The position numbers were made by a program, and so were the translations under genes. This document shows, piece after piece, positions 17,596 through 26,880 of a DNA stretch of 36,802 nucleotides. Position 1 is the first letter of the stretch; each line of letters opens with the position of its first letter. The notes under the pieces are model-generated. The model worked only from the letters and a program-made list of their open reading frames with translations. It was not told where the DNA came from and searched no databases. This DNA is from Treponema sp. (lineage in GTDB: Bacteria; Spirochaetota; Spirochaetia; Treponematales; Treponemataceae): the NCBI GenBank assembly GCA_024402565.1, contig JAKSTM010000017.1, forward strand, positions 1 through 36,802, given 5' to 3'.

Positions 17596-17633
17596 GATTA
17601 GAGATATTGGAGAAATACTGCGGAGAAAATACT

Positions 17634-18752
17634 ATGGAATCAATCATACAACGTCTTCTGGATTCAGAACGAATTCCTATTAATATCAGACAAGTTTGTA
17701 TTGCTGCATTAACCGTAGCATTAAGTGAAATATGTACAATTCCCCTAACATTTGTTGTAAGTGATGGGATAGTAAATAAACTCTTAGGTTCTTTGCTTTG
17801 TTTTATTACGGCATTTATTCTTATCGGTGGAGTTATTGTAACAATCAGAAGAAAAAGTCCGGCTATTATTCGAACCATAATCTGTATACTTGCATATTTA
17901 CTTATTCCAGGAATTTTTGTTACTTCTGGCGGGCTTTACTGTGGAATGTTAACCTGGTTCGTTTTTACAGGGGTTTGTCTCTATAATGTCTCAAGCAGAA
18001 TATTTTCAAAAATTTTTCTTTGTTTATATTTTATTGAAGATAGTGTTTTAATTTTCCTTGATGCATTGAATCCGAATCTTTTTATGCATCTTTCTCCTTT
18101 GTATTGGGCAATAGATGCTGTTTGTGGCCTTATTCTGGTAACAATTCTTGTTTGTTTTTATATGTTTCTTATGAATCGGGATTATGAGAAGAAGTGTATT
18201 GCTCTGGAAAAATCTAATAAAGAACTTCAGAAAGCTCTCATGGAAGCTCGTGAGGCCGAACAAAAGGCAGAACGAGATTCTCTTACAGGGTTGTTTAATA
18301 GAAATTACCTGGAATCATTTATGGAAAAGATTTCTTCCGAAAATATTCAATATTCTGGTGTAATTTTACTTGATATAGATAATTTGAAAAAAATTAATGA
18401 TTCTTGTGGTCATATAAAAGGTGATGAATGTATTCAGGCTGTAGGAAATTCTATCCGTAGTTTTGTAAATGTAAATGAAGGTTTTTGTGCCCGAAATGAA
18501 GGAGATGAGTTTTTGATTTTCTATAAAGAAACAAAACGAAGAAGTCTTGGTGATAATGCAGAAAACCTTTGCCGTCTGATAAAAAAATCATCTTATGGAA
18601 AAATATTAAACGCAGAATATCCGGTGACTGTAAGTATTGGTTTTGCTTATGCAGAAGAAGATCAATCTTTCGAAGAACTTCTTGCAACTGCACAGGAAAA
18701 TCTTTCTATGGCAAAAAATACTGGAAGAAACAAGGTGTACCCAAAAGTATAA
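17634..18752 (+). CDS. Membrane diguanylate cyclase (GGDEF domain)
   Basis: A 372-residue protein starting at the ATG at 17634 (GGAG nine bases upstream); an in-frame TTG at 17607 is less likely because it lies too close to the promoter. About six hydrophobic segments fill residues 15-180, followed by a short coiled coil (EKSNKELQKALMEAREAE). The GGDEF domain includes RDSLTGLFNRNYLE, VILLDIDNLKKINDSCGH and the signature at 289-293. It is predicted to make cyclic di-GMP from two GTP. The signature reads EGDEF, not GGDEF, and no RxxD inhibitory site lies in front of it. The hybrid kinase 39 bp downstream is likely co-transcribed. Confidence 0.87.
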   Translation: MESIIQRLLDSERIPINIRQVCIAALTVALSEICTIPLTFVVSDGIVNKLLGSLLCFITAFILIGGVIVTIRRKSPAIIRTIICILAYLLIPGIFVTSGGLYCGMLTWFVFTGVCLYNVSSRIFSKIFLCLYFIEDSVLIFLDALNPNLFMHLSPLYWAIDAVCGLILVTILVCFYMFLMNRDYEKKCIALEKSNKELQKALMEAREAEQKAERDSLTGLFNRNYLESFMEKISSENIQYSGVILLDIDNLKKINDSCGHIKGDECIQAVGNSIRSFVNVNEGFCARNEGDEFLIFYKETKRRSLGDNAENLCRLIKKSSYGKILNAEYPVTVSIGFAYAEEDQSFEELLATAQENLSMAKNTGRNKVYPKV

Positions 18753-18791
18753 ACATAACAGAAACCCATTCTTATTTATGAGGTGATTTAA

Positions 18792-21026
18792 ATGGAATTA
18801 GTTGCCACTAGTCTGGTTTTTTCAATAATCATAACTTTTCTGTATATTATGATACTTATTGCCCCAAGAAGAGATAACCATCTGGTTCTTTTGGGCTGGG
18901 GTGTATTTTTTATGATGATTGGCATGTTTCAGTACACTATCATGCAATGGACCATCCTAAAATCAACTAAAGATATTTCAACCTTTCTTTCCATTTGTAA
19001 CGCAACCCAGATTATTTTTGCTATGGTGGGAAACAGTATTTTTCTCCATTATATGCGTTCTTATGTGACCAGACGAACAAAGCTTCTTTCATCTGTTTTT
19101 ATTGCTATTAATGTTTTGATATTAATTGTCATTATTTCTTCAGTAATAAACTATTTTTCTCCTATTTACTCCTATGTTGAAAATAGTGTGGTACATTTTA
19201 CAGATAAATTTCAGATCTACCTTGGTTCTGTATATCTTTTTTATGTACTGATTTTTATTTATGTTATGCTGGGACGAAAGTATACAGTAAAAACTCATCG
19301 ATTTTGCTTCGTAATGTATTTTGTTTTGGGACTGTTTGATTCTTTTATTGCAGCAACACCAGTTTCCTTTTTGTACGGAATGGGACAGCTTCTGATTGTA
19401 ATGATTATTTATCGCATGATTTATATTCAGGACAATATGGAAGAACTTGAAAATACAACTGCCGAATTTATGCGAATGTTCGAAAATCTTTCTGGTTGTG
19501 CAGCCTGGTATTCTTATTACAATGAAGATGGTTCTGTCCGTGAGTTGAATTGGGGAAAAACTCTGCGGAAAATGCTTGGTTATGAAAATGAAGAAGATTT
19601 TCCTAATACTCTTGAGTCCTGGTTAAAAAGTCTTCATAAACAGGATTATGAAGAGGTTATGGAAGGACTTAATAAAGCAATGTATGAAACGGGAGTTGTG
19701 GACCAGAGTTACAGAATGGTTTGTAAAGATGGCTCAGTTGAATGGTTTCACGCCCTTGGAAATATTGAATTTTTTGAAAATGGAAATCCTCGGCTTTTCT
19801 ATGGTTCTTTTATTAACATTACAAAGATGATGGAGACTGAAGAAGAACTTCAGAAAGCGTTGGTTGCAGCACAGCAGGCAAATATTGCTAAAACCGTTTT
19901 CCTGAATAATATGTCTCATGATATTCGTACCCCAATGAATGCAATAATTGGGTATACCTCGCTTGCACAATGTGATATAGACAACCGTGAACTGGTTGCG
20001 GATTTTCTTCAGAAAATCCAGATTTCGTCGGATCATTTATTGTCTTTGATTAATGATGTTCTGGATATGAGCAGAATTGAATCAGGAAAGATAAAAATTG
20101 AAGAAACGGAAGTCTATATGTCAGAATTATTACGAAATATTAATAATATCATTATGTCTGATGTAAGACGTAAAAACATAGACTTTACTATAGATTCAAC
20201 AGAAGTTCAGACTCAGTATGTTTGGTGTGATAAGTTAAGGTTAAATCAGATTATTTTAAATTGTCTTTCGAATGCGGTGAAGTATACTCCAGATTATGGA
20301 AAAATTACTATGACGGTTATTCAGAAAGAACTTCAAATTAATGGAAAAACTGATTTTGAAATACGAATTAAAGATAACGGAATTGGAATGAGTAAAGAAT
20401 TTGTTGAACAGATTTTTGAACCATTCTCCCGAGAACAAACTTCTACCGTAAGTGGAATTCAAGGAACTGGACTTGGAATGTCCATTACAAAAAATATTGT
20501 AGACATGATGGACGGAACTATAAAAGTCTTTAGTGAAAAAGAAGTCGGGACAGAAGTTATTATCAATCTTGCATTAAAGATTTCTGATAAAAAACTTTCC
20601 GAAAACCCAGAAGAAAGAAAAGATCGTTCTTTAGCTGGTTATAAAGTTTTGTTGGTTGAAGACAATGAATTGAATCGGGAAATTACTGAAAATATGCTTA
20701 CTGAATATGGCGCACAGGTGGAAATGGCCGAAAGTGGAGAGGCTGCGATAGAAATAATGAAGCAGGCGTCAAAAGATCAGTTTGATATAATCTTAATGGA
20801 TATTCAAATGCCTGGTATGGATGGTTATGCGGCTTCAAAACAGATTCGGGCTTTGGAAGATCCTGACAAATCGTCTATTCCAATTATCGCACTTACAGCT
20901 AATGCTTTTGTAGAAGACCAGCAGCTTTCAGTAGATTCCGGTATGAATGGTCATATTTCAAAACCAATTGATATCGATATTTTTCTGAATACTATTAAGG
21001 AACAATTGTTGAAAAAAAATTACTAA
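18792..21026 (+). CDS. Hybrid sensor histidine kinase/response regulator
   Basis: A 744-residue protein. Residues 1-215 hold about seven hydrophobic segments, a membrane sensor of the 7TM type. A PAS-like domain follows (~220-350: NLSGCAAWYSYYNEDGSVRELNW, then a PAC tail GNPRLFYGSFINITKM). Next are the dimerisation domain with phospho-acceptor His376 (SHDIRTPMNAIIGYT), the HATPase (NCLSNAVKYTPDYGK, DNGIGMS, GTGLGMSI), and a receiver domain with Asp670 (IILMDIQMPGMDGY) and the conserved Lys near the end (HISKPID). The partner regulator or Hpt protein is not in the window. Ribosome site GAGGTG. Confidence 0.92.
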   Translation: MELVATSLVFSIIITFLYIMILIAPRRDNHLVLLGWGVFFMMIGMFQYTIMQWTILKSTKDISTFLSICNATQIIFAMVGNSIFLHYMRSYVTRRTKLLSSVFIAINVLILIVIISSVINYFSPIYSYVENSVVHFTDKFQIYLGSVYLFYVLIFIYVMLGRKYTVKTHRFCFVMYFVLGLFDSFIAATPVSFLYGMGQLLIVMIIYRMIYIQDNMEELENTTAEFMRMFENLSGCAAWYSYYNEDGSVRELNWGKTLRKMLGYENEEDFPNTLESWLKSLHKQDYEEVMEGLNKAMYETGVVDQSYRMVCKDGSVEWFHALGNIEFFENGNPRLFYGSFINITKMMETEEELQKALVAAQQANIAKTVFLNNMSHDIRTPMNAIIGYTSLAQCDIDNRELVADFLQKIQISSDHLLSLINDVLDMSRIESGKIKIEETEVYMSELLRNINNIIMSDVRRKNIDFTIDSTEVQTQYVWCDKLRLNQIILNCLSNAVKYTPDYGKITMTVIQKELQINGKTDFEIRIKDNGIGMSKEFVEQIFEPFSREQTSTVSGIQGTGLGMSITKNIVDMMDGTIKVFSEKEVGTEVIINLALKISDKKLSENPEERKDRSLAGYKVLLVEDNELNREITENMLTEYGAQVEMAESGEAAIEIMKQASKDQFDIILMDIQMPGMDGYAASKQIRALEDPDKSSIPIIALTANAFVEDQQLSVDSGMNGHISKPIDIDIFLNTIKEQLLKKNY

Positions 21027-21053
21027 ATTATTTTGTAATATTTATATTGAAGT

Positions 21054-21299
21054 TTATTGGTGGGGAATTCGTTTTATACTAACACGGCCTTTGAAATCTG
21101 TGCCGGAAATGGTAGTTTCATAGTTTCCGCTTTTAAGAACAGGTATTGAAATTTTTTCTTCTGAATTAAATTTCTTTAGCATATCTTTTTGGTCAAATAA
21201 AGTTTTTCCTGTGTCATCATTGTAAATACAAATGTTGCAGATACCAGAAATTCCATAAAACTCAATTTCGAAATAATCACCCTCTTCGCATTTTTCCAT
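21054..21299 (-). CDS. Small hypothetical protein
   Basis: An 81-residue acidic protein with no signal peptide or membrane segment. It opens MEKCEEGDYFEIEFYG and contains GICNICIYND, with two close Cys. A good ribosome site (ACGGAG) lies about eight bases before the start, which argues that it is real. Alternating hydrophobic residues suggest a small beta-sheet fold. No family recognised. It follows the gene at 22306-21380 on the same strand by 80 bp. Confidence 0.6.
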   Translation of the reverse strand: MEKCEEGDYFEIEFYGISGICNICIYNDDTGKTLFDQKDMLKKFNSEEKISIPVLKSGNYETTISGTDFKGRVSIKRIPHQ

Positions 21300-21379
21300 A
21301 ATAAAAACTCCGTTTTCTTTTGTTGGAAATTTATAACATTATAAAACGAAAAAAATTTGTCTTCAAGAGAATTTAAAAA

Positions 21380-22306
21380 TCAGAAAAGATCCAGAGTGTT
21401 ATCCAGGTATAAATCTTCTCGTAGGTTTATATGGTATTCAGGTTTTGTCATATAATAGAGAATGAATTCAAGTAGGAGGGCGCTACCAAGACTTCGTCCT
21501 TCAATTTTAAAATTCGAAAAGCCCTGTGGTAAATAAATGTCCTGAATGTCCGCCAGGCTGATAAATGCAGGATTTTTCATAGCTTTGGAAAATTTATAAC
21601 CATCTTTGTGATCTGGAGCATTACACTGATGGTTTGTAGTTTCTAACCCAAGTGCCAGTTTACTGACATTTTCATAACATTTATTTCTTTGAGTACAATT
21701 TGTCCAGCAGCATTCGTTAATCAGAAATTCAATTTTATTTTTAGATTCTGAAGAAAGAGAGAATAAGTTTTTAAAATCTTTATTGAGACGAAAGTCTGGA
21801 ACAACAAAAGAAAAATCCGTTCTGTTTAGTTCTTTAATTAAATCTTCCAAGTCTGTAAGGACTTTTGTGGTAGAAGAGACAAAATAAAAATCCGGAAAAT
21901 TTGATTTTATGTAATTCAAAAGTAAGTCAGAATGAATTATTATTCCGTTGCTTTTAGAATTGAAAAGCTCACATAGGGAATTACATTTTTTATCATTAAG
22001 ATGTTCTTTTTTTAGGAGTGAATTACTGAATGTAAGTCTTGCAGAAATATTATATTTTTTACATAAATTCAGAACTTCTTTTTCGATATTATTTTTTCCA
22101 AAACCATTTCTTCCGCCCCCCCAAAGACAATCAGCGGGTGCTCCATATATACTTCCAATTTCGCACCAGTCATAGAACCAGTGTCTATTATTCTGGAAAA
22201 GAGGAATGAAAAGTTTGTAAAAATCAAAGAATTCAAAAAGTCCGGGTAAGTGAAAATGTGCTTTAAGAGGAGTATTTTGGGGAATAGTGATTTTTTCGAG
22301 TTTCAT
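21380..22306 (-). CDS. Cys-rich protein, possibly U32-peptidase-like barrel
   Basis: A 308-residue, apparently cytosolic protein that I cannot name firmly. It has an N-terminal HFHLPGLFEFFDFY segment, a striking YGAPADCLWGGGR motif near 54-66, alternating strands and helices like a TIM barrel (GIIIHSDLLLNY, FYFVSSTTKV, FSFVVPDFRLN), and a C-terminal Cys set at 199, 200, 204, 210 and 228 (NECCWTNCTQRNKC). The strand order and Cys cluster are reminiscent of U32-family proteins, in which a comparable cluster binds Fe-S or zinc. The symporter upstream on the same strand has its own terminator, so this is probably a separate unit. Confidence 0.55.
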   Translation of the reverse strand: MKLEKITIPQNTPLKAHFHLPGLFEFFDFYKLFIPLFQNNRHWFYDWCEIGSIYGAPADCLWGGGRNGFGKNNIEKEVLNLCKKYNISARLTFSNSLLKKEHLNDKKCNSLCELFNSKSNGIIIHSDLLLNYIKSNFPDFYFVSSTTKVLTDLEDLIKELNRTDFSFVVPDFRLNKDFKNLFSLSSESKNKIEFLINECCWTNCTQRNKCYENVSKLALGLETTNHQCNAPDHKDGYKFSKAMKNPAFISLADIQDIYLPQGFSNFKIEGRSLGSALLLEFILYYMTKPEYHINLREDLYLDNTLDLF

Positions 22307-22320
22307 TGGAAATTGGAAGT

Positions 22321-22362
22321 AAAAATAAAGCCGAACTTCATGAGAAGTTCGGCTTTATTATG
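22321..22362. terminator. Bidirectional terminator after the symporter
   Basis: A perfect 15-bp stem, AATAAAGCCGAACTT (22324-22338) with AAGTTCGGCTTTATT (22345-22359), loop of six. On the minus strand it is followed by a TTTATTTTTAC tract just after the symporter stop. Confidence 0.88.
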
Positions 22363-22374
22363 TAAGCTAATTTT

Positions 22375-23607
22375 TTATTCAGCGGCTGGTGTTTCTACCA
22401 GGTCTTTAAGGTCTTTGTTTGTCATTGCACAAACACAAGAGTCAGAGTAGATGTTTACAGCTGTTTCAATCATGTCGATTACAGCGTAGATTGGGAGGAT
22501 AACACCCATAACGCCGATTGGCATTCCTTTACCTGCCATGAGAGACAGTGTCAGGAAGAAACATCCCATTGGAACACCAGCGTTTCCAACAGCAGAAATA
22601 ACTGAAATCAGAATCCATGAAATAACTGTGATAATGTTCAGGTCTGCACCTCCGTTTTTCATAACGAAAAGGGAAGTAACCAGAATGAATGCTGCACATC
22701 CGTTCATGTTGATTGTTGTACACATTGGAAGGATGAAGCGAGAGAATTTTTTGTCACATTTTACGCGGTTTTCAACACAGTCCATTGTAACTGGAAGAGT
22801 TGCAGCAGAAGACTTTGTGAAAAGTGCTGTAAGGATTGCAGGAATCATGTTTTTGAAATGTTTTACAGGATTGATTCCGCGAACCAGAAGGAAGATTGAA
22901 AGCACGATGAAGAACTGAATCAGGTTTCCTGAAAGAACTACGGCTGTGTATTTTCCGATTGATTCCATTGCAATGTTTGCGCTCATTTCTTTAATCAGCT
23001 GAGCTGTGAAAGCGATGATACCGATTGGGAGAATTGCGATGATCCATCCGATGATTTTGAAAACCAGTTCCTGGAAACCAAGAACAACGTTGAGGATTGT
23101 TGTTTTCTTTTCTGATTCTTCCATTTTTGAAATACCGATACCAAAAGCGAAAGAAACGATAAGGATTGAAAGAACGTTACCTGAAACAAAAGGATAAAGA
23201 ATGTTGTCAGGAATTGCGCTTGTGAAGTAGCTGAGGAATGAAGCAGAACTCATGCTTTCAAGTTTATCAGCGGCAACGCCTTCGTAAACTGAAGCAGAAA
23301 GAACTTCAGGTTTAATGATGAAGAACAGGATTGCAGCGATTGTAGATGCGGCAACAGTTGTCAGAAGAGTGTACATAATTGTTCTTCTGAAGATTTTTCC
23401 TGTTTCTTTGTTTCCACCAAGAGTAGCAAGTGTAGAAAGGACTGAAACAGCAATAGCAGGAACAGCACAGAATTTGAAAAGTCTTGTGAAGACTGTAGCG
23501 ATAAAATCACATACGCTGTCGATTGCGCCTACGTGAAGGGAACCAAGAATTGCACCAATTACAAGAGCGCCCACCCATAAAATTAATTGTTTTACTGGTT
23601 TTTTCAT
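22375..23607 (-). CDS. Dicarboxylate/amino acid:cation symporter (DAACS family)
   Basis: A 410-residue inner-membrane transporter of the GltP/DctA/SstT (SLC1) family, which takes up acidic or small neutral amino acids or C4-dicarboxylates with Na+ or H+. The family hairpin motif TKSSAATLP is at 264-272, the TM7 motif reads NMNG at 300-303, hairpin 2 has GNAGVPMG at 341-348, and TM8 has DMIETAVNIYSDS at 378-390. The NMNG replaces the NMDG of glutamate carriers, and the Arg typical of acidic-substrate carriers in TM8 appears as Glu-Thr, so a neutral substrate such as serine or threonine is plausible. Ribosome site GGAG. Confidence 0.9.
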   Translation of the reverse strand: MKKPVKQLILWVGALVIGAILGSLHVGAIDSVCDFIATVFTRLFKFCAVPAIAVSVLSTLATLGGNKETGKIFRRTIMYTLLTTVAASTIAAILFFIIKPEVLSASVYEGVAADKLESMSSASFLSYFTSAIPDNILYPFVSGNVLSILIVSFAFGIGISKMEESEKKTTILNVVLGFQELVFKIIGWIIAILPIGIIAFTAQLIKEMSANIAMESIGKYTAVVLSGNLIQFFIVLSIFLLVRGINPVKHFKNMIPAILTALFTKSSAATLPVTMDCVENRVKCDKKFSRFILPMCTTINMNGCAAFILVTSLFVMKNGGADLNIITVISWILISVISAVGNAGVPMGCFFLTLSLMAGKGMPIGVMGVILPIYAVIDMIETAVNIYSDSCVCAMTNKDLKDLVETPAAE

Positions 23608-23634
23608 TTAGAACTCCATTTTTAATGATAATTC

Positions 23635-23663
23635 ATTATAAATAATAATTTTAGACGATACAA
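23635..23663 (-). promoter_or_regulatory. Promoter for the symporter
   Basis: On the minus strand TTGTAT (23663-23658), 17 bp, TATAAT (23640-23635), about 28 bases before the start codon. Confidence 0.6.
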
Positions 23664-23755
23664 TGATATTTTTTTCCATTCCTGTACGTTTTGGATTTCT
23701 TAAGTATATTACTTTTATGAGTAGAAGAAATAATAGAAACAGAAGGGGTAGTAAC

Positions 23756-26080
23756 ATGTCAGAAAATTTCATTTGTTCTGTTAAGAAACTTGCTCCAAAA
23801 GAGAGTCTTAAAGTTGCTTATTGGTTGTATCGTCTTTCAGAAGGTATTGATAGTTTCGTTTCTAGAGAAGAATTTCAGGGCTTGTATAACGCTCTCGTTC
23901 ATTCTTTGAATCTGGAAAAACATTCTGAAAAGGTTGTAATGGCATATATTAGCCAGGCAAAGAAAAACAAACATCTTTCTGTTTATAAAGAGCCTCCAAA
24001 GCATGTACATCCTTTCGATATGCATTCTGAGATTTCTATGCGTTTCCGTGAAGATGTAGATATATATGACAGATGTGGACATTGGAGTACATCGAACGAA
24101 GCAGATATTAATCTGGTCCGTGCTGTTTTTGCATCTAATGAAAATTGCTTTGCAGATATTGTAGCAGGTACTTTCTTCTGTAAACCAAACGAAAACAGAA
24201 AAACTTTTACTATTCCTGAAGATGGATACGAGATTCCAGAATCAGTTTTTGAAGCTGCTTCTGATGTGTCTCCTGTACAGATGTTTATCGATGCTTTCCG
24301 CCTTAATTCTGAAGAAGGGCTTCTTTTAACCTTCATTTATCAGTCACACGTGATTAAGGAATTGTATCAGGTATGTAATATTCTGATAAACGAAGGGGAA
24401 GATAGCAATTCTTCACTTTATTCTAAGTGTACTGGTCTTTCTGAAAAAGAAGTAAGGATGATTTACCGTTCAGATAAAAAGCTGGTTGCTTACGGCATTT
24501 TGAATAATCACGGGGACATAGATTCAGATGCAATTGATTGTTTGAACTGTGGCGATTTGAATACTCTTTTCTGTGATGTTTTAAAGGAAGATAAAAAGAA
24601 TTCCTATAGTCTGGATTCTTTCTCTGTAAAAGAAGAAGAAAGTGAACTTGCTATCCGTCTTTTGAAGAACTCCGGTTCTACGAATTTACTTTTGTATGGA
24701 GCTCCCGGAAGCGGAAAAACAGAATTTGCCAGAAGTCTGGTAAAGCAAACAGGTTTGACTCCATATGTTTATAAAAATGAACTGGAACTTGGGGAAGGGG
24801 AAAACAGTGAAAATAAGGCTCTTAGTCGTTTAAACTGTCTTTTGTCTTTGTATAAAAAAGATTCAGTAATCATTGTTGATGAAGCTGAAAGTGTTTTGGC
24901 AACAGGTGGAATCAGTTTCCTGGATATGCTTATGGGTGGCGCTGGAACAAGTACAAAAAAAGGTACTGTAAATACAATGCTTGAAAACAGCGAAAACAAG
25001 GTTATCTGGATTCTGAATTATACAAATCCATTGGATGAATCGACTCTCCGCCGTTTTACATATTCTATTCGTTTCAATGAAATGACTAAGACTATGCTGA
25101 AAAATATTGCCAGTTCGAAACTCGGAAAGATTAAAATGAGTGAAGTCTTGAGAGAAAAACTGGTAGACCTTTGTGGAAAGTATCATGTTACTGGTGCTTC
25201 GGTTGACAATATCGTTAAGACTGTAAGTGGAATGAATCTTAAGAAAACTCCGGAATGCAGAGTAGTCAGCGATGTTGAGAAAGTTCTGGAAGCTAACTCG
25301 GCCCTGATCTTCGGAAAATCAAAGATGCGTGAAACTGTTAGTTCTTCTTACAATCTTTCGGTTTTGAATTCTTCAATCCCGGCAGAAAAAATTGTCAGAA
25401 TGGTTGAAAATGCGCAGGCTTATGCTGAAAAGCATGAATCAGACAGAAAGAATAATGGAGTTCGAATTTGTCTATATGGAGCCAGTGGGACAGGAAAAAC
25501 TGAACTGGCCAGATATCTCGCAGAAAGGCTTGGAAAGAAAATCATTCTGAAAAGAGCCAGCGATATTATGGGAAAATATGTTGGTGAAAACGAAAAGAAT
25601 ATCCGAGCCGCCTTCGATGAAGCAGAAGCAAGCGGAAGTATTCTTCTTTTTGATGAAGCAGATTCTTTCTTTGCTGATAGAAATGGTGCCAATACAAGTT
25701 GGGAACGTACATTGGTAAATGAATTCCTTACACAAATGGAGGAATACAATGGAATCCTTATTTGCACTACTAACTTGCGAAAAATTATGGACCCTGCAAT
25801 GCAGCGTCGTTTCCACATTATGGCAGAGTTTAAACCTCTTACTGCCAGTGGTATTAAAACATTGCTGAAATCATATTTTGGAGACTGGACATTCTCTGAA
25901 TGGGATGTGGCACAGCTTTGCAAGTGTGACTCTGTAACTCCAGGGGATTTTGGAACTGTTTCTTCAAAAATCCGTTTCATGGAAGAAGAGGAAATCGATG
26001 CTTCACTTATTATCGATGAACTTTGCAAAATCCAGGATGAAAAAGAAAGTTGTTGCCGCCACATTGGTTTTGCCAGCTAG
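23756..26080 (+). CDS. Protein with two AAA+ ATPase domains
   Basis: The start at 23756 is chosen for AGAAGGGG eight bases upstream, giving 774 residues; in-frame starts at 23663 and 23717 lack such a site. Residues 1-300 form an N-terminal region with no family I recognise. The first AAA+ domain has a Walker A motif at about 315 (GAPGSGKTEFARSL), Walker B VIIVDEAES and a sensor/arginine region NPLDESTLRRF. The second has Walker A at about 575 (GASGTGKTELARYL), Walker B ILLFDEADSFF, NEFLTQMEEYNG and MDPAMQRRF, close to the FtsH/Cdc48/SpoVK group. No protease domain, membrane segment or signal is seen. The next gene begins 21 bp later. A remodelling ATPase is the safest reading. Confidence 0.82.
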   Translation: MSENFICSVKKLAPKESLKVAYWLYRLSEGIDSFVSREEFQGLYNALVHSLNLEKHSEKVVMAYISQAKKNKHLSVYKEPPKHVHPFDMHSEISMRFREDVDIYDRCGHWSTSNEADINLVRAVFASNENCFADIVAGTFFCKPNENRKTFTIPEDGYEIPESVFEAASDVSPVQMFIDAFRLNSEEGLLLTFIYQSHVIKELYQVCNILINEGEDSNSSLYSKCTGLSEKEVRMIYRSDKKLVAYGILNNHGDIDSDAIDCLNCGDLNTLFCDVLKEDKKNSYSLDSFSVKEEESELAIRLLKNSGSTNLLLYGAPGSGKTEFARSLVKQTGLTPYVYKNELELGEGENSENKALSRLNCLLSLYKKDSVIIVDEAESVLATGGISFLDMLMGGAGTSTKKGTVNTMLENSENKVIWILNYTNPLDESTLRRFTYSIRFNEMTKTMLKNIASSKLGKIKMSEVLREKLVDLCGKYHVTGASVDNIVKTVSGMNLKKTPECRVVSDVEKVLEANSALIFGKSKMRETVSSSYNLSVLNSSIPAEKIVRMVENAQAYAEKHESDRKNNGVRICLYGASGTGKTELARYLAERLGKKIILKRASDIMGKYVGENEKNIRAAFDEAEASGSILLFDEADSFFADRNGANTSWERTLVNEFLTQMEEYNGILICTTNLRKIMDPAMQRRFHIMAEFKPLTASGIKTLLKSYFGDWTFSEWDVAQLCKCDSVTPGDFGTVSSKIRFMEEEEIDASLIIDELCKIQDEKESCCRHIGFAS

Positions 26081-26101
26081 TAGGCTTTTTAGGAGTAGCT
26101 T

Positions 26102-26830
26102 ATGGGTAAGAAGAATATTGATATTCTTGAAGATGAAAACATTGTTTTGATTATGGGCTTTGGGTTTATTTCTTATTTGAACGGGAATGGATATTCCCAT
26201 ATGATAAGAGATTTGAGAGAAAATGTTTTAGAAGAAAAGAAGATGTTTTTACCTGTAGTCTACTCTTTTATCGATTCCAAGGACGAATTGGAGGAATACG
26301 AAGTATTAATCCAATTTGGAAATGGAAAGGTTATTCGCGAAGATATGGCAACTTATCAGTTTCCCGACGAACTTCATGAAACAGATTCTAATGACAACGA
26401 TTTCGAGTCTGATATTAATGACGAGATTCAAACCGATAAAGACAGTTTATTTGATTTTGATGATTTTCTTGATACAGGTATCTCGGGAGAAATTGATGAG
26501 AGGGCAAATAAGTTCATTTATGAACAGTTGAAAGCTAATGCAGATATCTTCAAAGATTATGATTATGAGGAGGCCATAATAAAGCTTGAAAAAGAAGGTA
26601 CAGAAAGAGCATATAATCTTATTTGTATGTATTACACATTAATTGACCGTAATAATGATAAAATGCGCTTTCATTATAAGAAAAAACTGGCCATGATGGG
26701 AAATGTACGAGCGATGGATGATTATCAGTTTTATCTTGATTCTGGAACTGGTTGTACAGCAAATCGAACCTTAGCTGATAAGGAATATTATCGTTCTAGG
26801 AATTTGCTCCATACAACTTTCAAATATTAA
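26102..26830 (+). CDS. Unknown acidic protein paired with the AAA+ ATPase
   Basis: A 242-residue cytosolic protein, AGGAG eight bases before its start, 21 bp after the AAA+ gene and so surely in the same operon. The N-terminal ~85 residues look globular (NIVLIMGFGFISYLNGNG). Residues ~95-125 are very acidic (runs of Asp and Glu). The C-terminal 100 residues are helical, with YEEAIIKLEKEGTERAYNL and KKLAMMGNVRAMDDYQF, reminiscent of Sel1/TPR helical repeats, though too few to be sure. It is a likely adaptor or substrate of the ATPase by position only. Confidence 0.7.
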   Translation: MGKKNIDILEDENIVLIMGFGFISYLNGNGYSHMIRDLRENVLEEKKMFLPVVYSFIDSKDELEEYEVLIQFGNGKVIREDMATYQFPDELHETDSNDNDFESDINDEIQTDKDSLFDFDDFLDTGISGEIDERANKFIYEQLKANADIFKDYDYEEAIIKLEKEGTERAYNLICMYYTLIDRNNDKMRFHYKKKLAMMGNVRAMDDYQFYLDSGTGCTANRTLADKEYYRSRNLLHTTFKY

Positions 26831-26849
26831 AAAAAGTTTTTAAATTCTA

Positions 26850-26880
26850 ACCACTTATCTTTCTAAAAGTACCACTTGTC
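26850..26880 (+). promoter_or_regulatory. Predicted LytTR-type operator (two direct repeats)
   Basis: ACCACTTATC (26850-26859) and ACCACTTGTC (26871-26880) match at 9 of 10 bases with start points exactly 21 bp apart. LytTR regulators bind as pairs to short direct repeats on the same helix face with this spacing. A possible -10 (TATCTT, 26913-26918) lies downstream with a poor -35, as expected for an activated promoter. Confidence 0.5.

Noticed and set aside
17607..17633. TTG start for the diguanylate cyclase
   Set aside because: It would lie about five bases after the predicted transcription start and has no ribosome site; ATG 17634 has GGAG at good distance.
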